A stretch of 64,000 bases of DNA from Tenacibaculum sp. 190524A02b (GTDB lineage Bacteria; Bacteroidota; Bacteroidia; Flavobacteriales; Flavobacteriaceae). Shown here piece by piece: positions 26,046-33,297 of this stretch. Numbering within the stretch: the stretch's first letter is position 1; each line of letters begins with the position of its first letter. The notes under the pieces are model-generated. The model made no database searches. It was not told where the DNA came from and saw only the letters and a program-made list of their open reading frames with translations. A program made the translations under genes and the position numbers. The stretch is taken from NCBI RefSeq assembly GCF_964036645.1, contig NZ_OZ038525.1, forward strand, positions 868,001-932,000, in the 5' to 3' direction.

Positions 26046-27173
26046 ATGAAAATCAATATTTTAATCCTAATGTTAGCGTTGAGTACTATAAGTTGTAGTA
26101 CAAGCAAAAAGAAAAAACCTAAAAAACTAAATAAGAAAGAGAAAATACTTAAAAAACAGGATTCTATTTTGTATAGCTTTGTTTTTTTAGGATGTAATAG
26201 GGTAGATAGACATCAAGTAGGCGATACTACAGCAACAAACGCTTCCACAGCTAATTTATCTGCAATGAAACGAATTTGGACTGAAGTATCTTCTTTAGAA
26301 AGAAAGCCTGATTTATTTTTCTTTTTAGGTGATATGGTATTAGCTGAATCAACTACAGAGAATTTAGAAAATCAATTAATAGCATGGAATGAGCTCTATA
26401 ATAATACAAAGTTTAGCCCAATAAGTAAGGCAGGAATAGAAATGGTGGCAATACCAGGTAACCATGAGATGTTATATTGGCATGATTATAATATACCTAA
26501 GCATGATGAATGGCCTTTAAAAGGAGCTACTCAAATTTGGATGAAGCATATGGCAAAGTATATGCCTCAAGATAGAGATTATATTAAAGGAAATGATAGT
26601 ATTAACAATCAAATGACATTTGCTTTTAAGCGTAAAAACATTGGTTTTGTATTGATGAACACAGATACGTATAATGCGCCTACTAAAGAGAACCCATACG
26701 GTTTAGAAGGACAAATACCTACGCAATGGATTATTGATAAAGTAACAGCTTATAAAAATAACCCAGCAATAGACCATGTTTTTGTTTTAGGCCATAAACC
26801 ATATTATGTAAGTGGTAAACCAGAAACAGGACATAAAGGTATTCCAGAAGGGCCAGTTTTATGGCCTAAGTTAAAAGAGAATAAAGTAGTTGCTATGTTA
26901 TCTGCTCATGTGCATGATTATCAACGCATGCAACCAGATAATAAAGGAACTTACCAAATTATTGCAGGGAATAGTGGAAGCCCTGGCGAAGCAACTTTTT
27001 TTGGGTATTCTAAAATTGATATTTTAGTATCTGGCAACGTAAAGTTAACAGCTATGGGCTATGATGTAGGAAATCCATATTACAAAGCAGTACCTAATAA
27101 TCCTTCAACTGTGAGAGATGAAACAATTTTATCATGGTCAGCGAATGCAAATCCTTATCAAAATAAAAAATAG
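26046..27173 (+). CDS. Lipoprotein calcineurin-like metallophosphoesterase
   Basis: This 375-aa protein has a lipoprotein signal (LALSTISC, Cys about residue 17) followed by a lysine-rich linker, so it is membrane anchored. Metallophosphoesterase motifs are FFLGDMVLAE (about 98-107, GD present but the second Asp of GDxxD absent), PGNHEM (about 138), VLGHKPYY (about 247) and SAHVHDYQR (about 287, AHxH for GHxH). At the place of the first DxH box the protein reads FVFLGCNRVDRHQ. The metal site may therefore differ from the canonical one; phosphatase activity is likely but unproven. Its TAG stop is part of the TAGGGTG box of site E. Confidence 0.88.
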   Translation: MKINILILMLALSTISCSTSKKKKPKKLNKKEKILKKQDSILYSFVFLGCNRVDRHQVGDTTATNASTANLSAMKRIWTEVSSLERKPDLFFFLGDMVLAESTTENLENQLIAWNELYNNTKFSPISKAGIEMVAIPGNHEMLYWHDYNIPKHDEWPLKGATQIWMKHMAKYMPQDRDYIKGNDSINNQMTFAFKRKNIGFVLMNTDTYNAPTKENPYGLEGQIPTQWIIDKVTAYKNNPAIDHVFVLGHKPYYVSGKPETGHKGIPEGPVLWPKLKENKVVAMLSAHVHDYQRMQPDNKGTYQIIAGNSGSPGEATFFGYSKIDILVSGNVKLTAMGYDVGNPYYKAVPNNPSTVRDETILSWSANANPYQNKK

Positions 27174-27196
27174 GGTGATTGTAATGATAACTGTAC
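27171..27196 (+). promoter_or_regulatory. Predicted ECF-sigma promoter, site E (706-aa T9SS protein)
   Basis: TAGGGTG (27171-27177), 12-bp spacer ATTGTAATGATA, ACTGTAC (27190-27196), 33 bp before ATG 27230. There is one mismatch in each box relative to TAGGGTA-N12-CCTGTAC and the spacing is identical. The box overlaps the stop codon of the upstream metallophosphoesterase gene. Confidence 0.65.
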
Positions 27197-27229
27197 AGAT
27201 AATATAAACTATAATACAAACTCAAAAAT

Positions 27230-29350
27230 ATGCACAAAAAAAATACACTATTTATTGTAAAGTTATTTTTCACAACTTTATTAATAGCTTTTACTTCTCA
27301 AAAAATGCATGCCAATCCTAGCATAGATATTAATGCTAGTTCGGATGGGATAACAGTAGTTACTCAAATTAAATACTTCAATAACGTAACTTTAGGCTTA
27401 GACCCTGGGTTTGATGTAGGGAATTTTGGAGGAGCTGCTTTTGATATTTATACACATTTATTAGAAGGGTCAACAGGAGATGACTATACAATCCAATCAT
27501 TACCAACCAATAACTATGAGAGTATGGTAATACCGTTAGGTTTAACAGCAGCTTCAGGTAAAACAGTAACTTTTTCAGCAACATTTAGTAACTTACCTAC
27601 AGGAATAGAGGTGTATTTAGAAGATAAAACTGCAGGGACGTACGTTAAAATTGATGCTATAAATACGTATGAAATTACTTTAACTGCAAGTGCTAACGGA
27701 ATAGGTAGATTTTACATTCATACTAAACCTGCCTCAATAACGCCAACTACATTAATATGGCAAGACAATGGAAGTACAGATTGGTCTTTAGCGAGTAATT
27801 GGAATAACAATCAAGTACCTACTAGCTCAGATGATGTATACATACCTAATGTTACTAATATTCCAGCAATAGCAAGTGGTACTAATGTTGAGGTACAAAA
27901 TTTAATAATAGCAGCTTCTAGTGCGTATACAATTCCTGCTGATGGAGGTGTCATCGTTAATGGAAATTTGGAAGTAGAAAACGGAATAACCATTAGTTCA
28001 ACTACTACTAATAGTGGAGTTTTAGTAGTAAAAGGAACATCTAATGCTCAAATAACTTATGAAAGAGGAGGTTTAAAAGCGAATCAATGGAGTATTGTAT
28101 CGTCTCCAGTAGTAGGACAAAGTATTAAAGACTTCGTAGAAGATACCAATAATAACATCCGTATAAACAATACAGTTACGCCTAATAGATATGCTGTAGG
28201 ATATTATAATGATACGAATACAGAAGGTTCTAAATGGACATATTATACAGTAGATGATTTAGCTTCGAATACTATAACATTTGAAGCAGGAAAAAGTTAC
28301 GCAATTTCTAGAGCTACAGATGGAAGTGTTACATTTACAGGAACGCTTAATACTACAAGCGTAAATGCAGGTGTAGCGGAATCAGAATGGAATGCAGTAG
28401 GAAACCCATACACAGCATTTTTACCTGTAAATCAAAACGCAGATTCAAATTTTATAAATGATAATATTAATAACTTTGATCCTGCTAATGCAGGAGTGTA
28501 CATCTGGGATAATGCACAAAGTAAGTACGTAGCACATTCTTTAGTAAGCTCAGAAAAAGGAATTCCACCAGGACAAGGATTTTTTGTGAAAGTAAAAACA
28601 GGAATTACTCAAATGATTTTTAATGAAGCACAGAGAAGTACTCAAGGTGCAACTGGCACTGTTTTTCAAAGACAAAAAACATTAGATGTTGCTCAAATTC
28701 AACTTTTTTTAAGTAATAAAAAGCAGAAAGTGAATACCCAAATCAATTATCTTGAAAGTGGTACCAAAGGAATTGATAAAGGATATGATTTGGAAAATTA
28801 CCCAGCAATTGAATTAGATGTTTATACACAACCACTAAAAAACGGTAATAATAAAGATCTTACAATACAATCGTTACCAACTTCCGAAATAGGAAGTACT
28901 ATATTACCAATAGGATTACAAGCTAAAAAGGGAGAAAAAGTAACATTTTCAGTAAAATTGAAAAACATACCTGAGTATGTAGCAATATTTCTTGAAGATA
29001 AAGAAACAAATACATTTACAAAGTTTGATAAAGGAAATACGTATACAGTGAACTTTGGAGAGGCAGTTAACGGTTATGGGCGTTTTTATTTACATACAAA
29101 GTCAAGTATTTTAAATATTGATGATATAAATAATGAGGACATAAAAGTTTATCAATCGGAAGCTAATCTAGTAGTAAAAGGTATAAGTGAAGAAACATTT
29201 AAAATAAGTGTATTTAATTTAGTAGGGCAAGAAGTAGCAACGGCTGAAAATGAAAATACATTAAAAGCTACAGGATTAACAGCTGGTGTATATATGGTAA
29301 AAGTTAAAACAGCTTTAAAGGAACAAACAATAAAAATACTGGTTGACTAG
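27230..29350 (+). CDS. T9SS type A sorting-domain surface protein (706 aa) with duplicated beta-sandwich
   Basis: After a signal peptide (ending KMHA, about residue 28) the protein starts directly with the beta-sandwich part of the shared module (GFDVGNFGGAAFDIYTHL, NGIGRFYIHT). It then has the TLIWQDNGSTDWSLASNW segment and middle part (ANQWSIVSSPVVGQSIKDF, GSKWTYYTVDDL, WNAVGNPYTAF, GQGFFVKV). A second beta-sandwich (GYDLENYPAIELDVYTQ, GYGRFYLHT) and the T9SS sorting domain follow. The extra N-terminal sandwich distinguishes it from its two paralogues. It is predicted to be secreted and displayed on the surface under ECF site E. The ligand is unknown. Confidence 0.9.
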   Translation: MHKKNTLFIVKLFFTTLLIAFTSQKMHANPSIDINASSDGITVVTQIKYFNNVTLGLDPGFDVGNFGGAAFDIYTHLLEGSTGDDYTIQSLPTNNYESMVIPLGLTAASGKTVTFSATFSNLPTGIEVYLEDKTAGTYVKIDAINTYEITLTASANGIGRFYIHTKPASITPTTLIWQDNGSTDWSLASNWNNNQVPTSSDDVYIPNVTNIPAIASGTNVEVQNLIIAASSAYTIPADGGVIVNGNLEVENGITISSTTTNSGVLVVKGTSNAQITYERGGLKANQWSIVSSPVVGQSIKDFVEDTNNNIRINNTVTPNRYAVGYYNDTNTEGSKWTYYTVDDLASNTITFEAGKSYAISRATDGSVTFTGTLNTTSVNAGVAESEWNAVGNPYTAFLPVNQNADSNFINDNINNFDPANAGVYIWDNAQSKYVAHSLVSSEKGIPPGQGFFVKVKTGITQMIFNEAQRSTQGATGTVFQRQKTLDVAQIQLFLSNKKQKVNTQINYLESGTKGIDKGYDLENYPAIELDVYTQPLKNGNNKDLTIQSLPTSEIGSTILPIGLQAKKGEKVTFSVKLKNIPEYVAIFLEDKETNTFTKFDKGNTYTVNFGEAVNGYGRFYLHTKSSILNIDDINNEDIKVYQSEANLVVKGISEETFKISVFNLVGQEVATAENENTLKATGLTAGVYMVKVKTALKEQTIKILVD

Positions 29351-29385
29351 TATAATGGTTTAAAAAAACTATAAATTTTTTGAGT

Positions 29386-29418
29386 AAAAGTGTTATCTGT
29401 TTTGATAGCACTTTTTTT
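29386..29418 (+). terminator. Intrinsic terminator of the 706-aa T9SS gene
   Basis: AGTGTTATC (29389-29397) pairs with GATAGCACT (29404-29412, one G-U pair) and is followed by a run of seven Ts. Confidence 0.85.
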
Positions 29419-29425
29419 ATATTTG
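29418..29425 (+). promoter_or_regulatory. Housekeeping -7 element for the lipoprotein-pbpC unit
   Basis: TATATTTG fits TAnnTTTG, 34 bp upstream of ATG 29460 and directly after the terminator T-run. The nearest TTG is only 13 bp upstream, which is short. Confidence 0.45.
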
Positions 29426-29459
29426 CCAACTAATTTGTTGAAACAGAAAAGATTTAATT

Positions 29460-30140
29460 ATGAAAAAACTACTTTCCCTTTTATTATTAGTAATTGTAAG
29501 CACTCAATTATTCACCTCTTGTATAGCAACAAGAAGTTATATTAGTGAAACAAGCATATTACAAAAGATAGATAAACCTAAAGAAAAACATGTTATTATA
29601 TCTGTAGAAGATGATATAAGGGTTAACAATTTCAATAAAACATTCAAAAAAAATTATACAAAGAAATCAGATTTTGCAAGTACTTTCACGTTAGACTTTC
29701 TAAATATAGCGAATAAAAAAAGAACTTTTGCTTCTGTGACAACTAATGAAGTAAACAAATGGAAAGTTTTAGATGAAAGTAAACTTGAAGAGAATCAACA
29801 AAAAATAGATTCATTATTTAATAAAGTAAAAGGAGATTATTTAATCAACTTTTCAGATTTTGAAATTACAAATAGAATAGAAACCTTTCATCATGCTCCT
29901 GCTATGGGACCTAATGGTACTTTTGCGGGAGGTAGACAAACTACAACAGAGTATTGTATTGTGAATGCTAAAGTAGCTGTGTATGATTTAATCACAAGAA
30001 AAAAGATAATAGAGTTTGTTTCTGTTGGAGAAAAGTCGGTATTCTTGTTTAACTTTAAAGATACTTTAAATAAAGCTAAAATGAGGGCAATTGAGCATGC
30101 TATAGATTATATAATAGTGGGAAAACTACTTATACAGTGA
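29460..30140 (+). CDS. Hypothetical lipoprotein (226 aa)
   Basis: The N-terminus MKKLLSLLLLVIV ... LFTSC is a lipoprotein signal with Cys at about residue 21. The mature part is mixed alpha/beta and lysine-rich, with no motif I recognise (segments LINFSDFEITNRIETFHHAP and VNAKVAVYDLITRKKIIEFV). It is probably periplasmic-facing and membrane anchored. It is followed 19 bp later by a small membrane protein and then pbpC, so the three may form an operon; a link to cell-wall work is inferred from that only. Confidence 0.8.
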   Translation: MKKLLSLLLLVIVSTQLFTSCIATRSYISETSILQKIDKPKEKHVIISVEDDIRVNNFNKTFKKNYTKKSDFASTFTLDFLNIANKKRTFASVTTNEVNKWKVLDESKLEENQQKIDSLFNKVKGDYLINFSDFEITNRIETFHHAPAMGPNGTFAGGRQTTTEYCIVNAKVAVYDLITRKKIIEFVSVGEKSVFLFNFKDTLNKAKMRAIEHAIDYIIVGKLLIQ

Positions 30141-30159
30141 TGTAATTTACAAAATAGAT

Positions 30160-30579
30160 ATGAATAGAAAAGAGTTTTTAATAGCATTTTGGGGTAGAAT
30201 AATAAGGCCTTTATTGTTACTTATTGTAGTTTTTTATATAGCTAAATTTCTTTTTTTTGTATTAAAAAATGATGGATTTGAAAGGTCTTTCGTTTATTTT
30301 GTAGTTGACATTTTCATTCTGATACATCTTTTTCGTTTTATTTTTAAATCACTATTATTATTGCTTTTTAAGATTGAAATAAGAATTCCTAGTAAACTAA
30401 AGTTCTATTTAAGAATCGTTGGAAAATTTATAACTCCAGTGATATCAATGTTTGTTGGAGTTTTACTATATAAAATGTGGTTAAAAGATAAAATGGAAAC
30501 GGTAATGATGTTGGTAATAATGGGAATAATGAATTTGAGAGAAATTTATAAAGAAGAAAAGAAAAAAACTAGAGAATAA
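30160..30579 (+). CDS. Hypothetical membrane protein (139 aa)
   Basis: This 139-aa protein has about four hydrophobic segments (LLLLIVVFYIAKFLFFVL, FVVDIFILIHLFRFIF, ITPVISMFVGVLLYKMW, VMMLVIMGIM) and a basic C-terminus (EEKKKTRE). No family is recognised. Its TAA stop shares one base with the ATG of pbpC, pointing to translational coupling with the penicillin-binding protein. Confidence 0.75.
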   Translation: MNRKEFLIAFWGRIIRPLLLLIVVFYIAKFLFFVLKNDGFERSFVYFVVDIFILIHLFRFIFKSLLLLLFKIEIRIPSKLKFYLRIVGKFITPVISMFVGVLLYKMWLKDKMETVMMLVIMGIMNLREIYKEEKKKTRE

Positions 30580-32942
30580 TGCTAATGAAATTAAAAAAAC
30601 AGCTACAAAAAAAAACTAACAAGAAGAAAATTAAGCTTATTGTAATAAGCATACTCATAGTTACTTATTACTTTTCATTACCTAAAAAACTTTTTATAGA
30701 CCCAACGTCCACAGTGGTTACAGCTAGTAATAATGAATTGTTAGGAGCTGCAATAGCAGAAGATGGTCAATGGCGGTTTCCTGAGTTAGATTCAGTTCCA
30801 ACTAAATTTGAACACTGTATTTTACAATTTGAAGATGCTCATTTTTATAAACATTTCGGATTCAATCCAATTTCTATAGCCAAAGCATTAAAAGAAAATA
30901 TAAAAGCAAAAAAAGTAGTAAGAGGAGGAAGTACTTTAACTCAGCAAGTAATTCGATTAGCTAGAAAAAACAGAAAAAGATCATATGGTGAAAAGTTAGT
31001 AGAATTAGTATTAGCTACGCGTTTAGAGTTTAGATATTCAAAAAAACAGATATTAAAACTATATGCATCTCATGCTCCTTTTGGAGGCAATGTAGTAGGT
31101 TTAGAAATGGCTTCATGGCGTTATTTTGGTTTGCAGCCACATCAGTTATCTTGGGCAGAAAGCGCTACGTTGGCTGTTTTACCCAATGCACCTTCTTTAA
31201 TTTATCCAGGGAAGAATCAAGTAAAATTAAAAAACAAAAGAAACAGATTATTAAAAAAGCTTTATAAAGAAAACATAATAGATAAAATTACCTACGAATT
31301 AGCTATTGAAGAAGACCTACCACAAAAGCCGTATCCATTGCCAACTATTGCGCCACATTTTGTACAAGAAGTGACGCTAAATAATAAGGGACAAAGAATT
31401 CAAAGTTCCATTGATATTCATATACAAAAACAAGTAAATTCAGTAGTAAAACAATATTATGAGCATCAAAAACAAAATGAAGTGTATAACATGGCTGTGT
31501 TAGTTTTGGATGTAAATACTAGAAAAGTGATGAGTTATGTAGGAAATACACCTACTAATAAACAACACCAAAAAGACGTAAATAATATAGTTTCACCAAG
31601 AAGTACTGGAAGTACTTTAAAACCGTTGTTATATGCGCATATGCTACAATCAGGCGAATTATTACCTACTGAACTAGTAGCAGATACACCAACAGAAATT
31701 GCTGGTTACCGTCCTAAAAACTTCGATTTATCTTTTGATGGAGCAGTAGCGGCTAATGAAGCCTTAACAAGGTCTCTAAACATTCCAGCAGTTAGAGCTT
31801 TACAAAGTTACGGTTTGGAACGTTTTAGAACAGACTTAGAAGAGTATAAAATAAAGCATATAAACAAATCGGCAGGACATTATGGTTTATCCCTAATATT
31901 AGGAGGTGCTGAAGCTAGTTTGTGGGATTTATGTAAAACCTTTGCAGGATATGCAGGTTTGGTAAATCATTATGAAATTCTGAAACATAAATATTATTCC
32001 AAAGAATTTATAGAACCAAGTTATAAAAAAAGCGAGAAAACTGATTTTGGAAAAATAAAAAAGGAGCATTTTGTTATAGATGCAGGTTCCGTATATACCA
32101 CATTAAATACTTTAACAGAAGTAAACAGACCTTTTTCAGATCAAGCATGGAAATATTTTGATTCTTCGCAGAAAATAGCTTGGAAAACAGGAACCAGTTT
32201 TGGAAATAAAGATGCTTGGGCTATTGGAGTTACTCCAAAATATGTAGTAGGTGTTTGGGTTGGAAATTCTGATGGAGAGGGAAGGCCAGATGTTACTGGT
32301 GTAGGAAGTGCCGCTCCAGTAATGTTTGATGTGTTTAGTTTGTTACCTAAGTCTAACTGGTTTTTAGAACCTTATGAGGATATGATAGAGGAAAATATTT
32401 GCAAAGAAAGCGGATGTTTAGCATTACCAATATGTAGTAGTGAGTTAAAAAGAATTCCTAAAAATGGCGTTAGAGGAAAATCGTGCAGTTATCATCAACA
32501 AATAACAGTAGATACTTCTGAAAAGTATAGAGTAAACACTAATTGTGAGTCAATTAATAATATAAAAAAACAAACATGGTTTGTATTGCCTCCATTAATG
32601 GCGTATTATTATAAACAAAAGAATGCTGTTTATAAAGATCTTCCTAATTTTAAAAATGGGTGTGGAAAAATGGATGCAAATGTTATGGATTTTGTATTTC
32701 CAACAAAATACCGATCTACATTATCGTTAACCAAAGATAACACAGGTCAAGTTAATACTGTACTGTTAAAAATAACACATACCAATCCTGAAGCTAAAAT
32801 ATATTGGTATTTAAACAATGAATTTATAGGGATTACTGAACAATACCATGAACAAGAAATAGCTCCTGCTACTGGTATTTATAAAATTACAGCTATAGAT
32901 GGTTTTGGTAATGAAAAAGTTAGAGTAATAGAGTTTAAATAA
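30579..32942 (+). CDS. pbpC: Penicillin-binding protein 1C (bifunctional transglycosylase/transpeptidase)
   Basis: This 787-aa protein has an N-terminal membrane anchor (KLIVISILIVTYYFS) and a GT51 transglycosylase domain with the catalytic FEDAHFYKHFGF (about residue 86) and RGGSTLTQQVIRLARKNRKR. The transpeptidase domain carries SxxK in STGSTLKPLLYA (about 345), SxN in TRSLNIPA (about 398) and KTG in WKTGTSFGNKDAW (about 535). A C-terminal BiPBP_C beta domain completes it. It polymerises and crosslinks peptidoglycan at the periplasmic face. pbpC is often paired with an alpha-2-macroglobulin gene; none is adjacent here. The start is chosen at the ATG overlapping the upstream stop; an ATG two codons on is an alternative. 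Confidence 0.95.
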   Translation: MLMKLKKQLQKKTNKKKIKLIVISILIVTYYFSLPKKLFIDPTSTVVTASNNELLGAAIAEDGQWRFPELDSVPTKFEHCILQFEDAHFYKHFGFNPISIAKALKENIKAKKVVRGGSTLTQQVIRLARKNRKRSYGEKLVELVLATRLEFRYSKKQILKLYASHAPFGGNVVGLEMASWRYFGLQPHQLSWAESATLAVLPNAPSLIYPGKNQVKLKNKRNRLLKKLYKENIIDKITYELAIEEDLPQKPYPLPTIAPHFVQEVTLNNKGQRIQSSIDIHIQKQVNSVVKQYYEHQKQNEVYNMAVLVLDVNTRKVMSYVGNTPTNKQHQKDVNNIVSPRSTGSTLKPLLYAHMLQSGELLPTELVADTPTEIAGYRPKNFDLSFDGAVAANEALTRSLNIPAVRALQSYGLERFRTDLEEYKIKHINKSAGHYGLSLILGGAEASLWDLCKTFAGYAGLVNHYEILKHKYYSKEFIEPSYKKSEKTDFGKIKKEHFVIDAGSVYTTLNTLTEVNRPFSDQAWKYFDSSQKIAWKTGTSFGNKDAWAIGVTPKYVVGVWVGNSDGEGRPDVTGVGSAAPVMFDVFSLLPKSNWFLEPYEDMIEENICKESGCLALPICSSELKRIPKNGVRGKSCSYHQQITVDTSEKYRVNTNCESINNIKKQTWFVLPPLMAYYYKQKNAVYKDLPNFKNGCGKMDANVMDFVFPTKYRSTLSLTKDNTGQVNTVLLKITHTNPEAKIYWYLNNEFIGITEQYHEQEIAPATGIYKITAIDGFGNEKVRVIEFK

Positions 32943-33220
32943 TAATAAGTACTTCAAGCTGTATAGTAAACCTATAATTTTTAAGATTTTATTAGTAATA
33001 TAGATTAAAATTTAGAATTGTTTTTGGCTGTAAAAGGAAGTATAACAATAGTTATGATTGCTTTTTTAAAACGAGAAACAAACTAAAAAGAAAGAATTTA
33101 TATGAGACATTTTAATGTTTAATTGGTATATCTTTGCTGTTAAGATTAATATTACAATAAAATGTTATTTTTCTTACACAAAAAATAAAAAACTGTAGGC
33201 ATTTTTGTGAATCAAAATGC

Positions 33221-33228
33221 TAAATTTG
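33221..33228 (+). promoter_or_regulatory. Housekeeping -7 element that decides the antiporter start
   Basis: TAAATTTG fits TAnnTTTG and places a transcript start near 33236, so the more upstream in-frame ATG at 33217 would not be transcribed and the ATG at 33298 is favoured. The rest of the 355-bp gap 32943-33297 is A/T-rich and holds nothing else I recognise. Confidence 0.45.
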
Positions 33229-33297
33229 GAGTTTTTAATAGTAATACTTTTAAAAAGTAGGACTATAACCAAACTAATAGATTTAAAAAATACATAT

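Noticed and set aside
33217..33297. Upstream in-frame ATG of the antiporter
   Set aside because: A TAAATTTG -7 element at 33221 would place transcription after it, and the added residues do not look like family N-termini.
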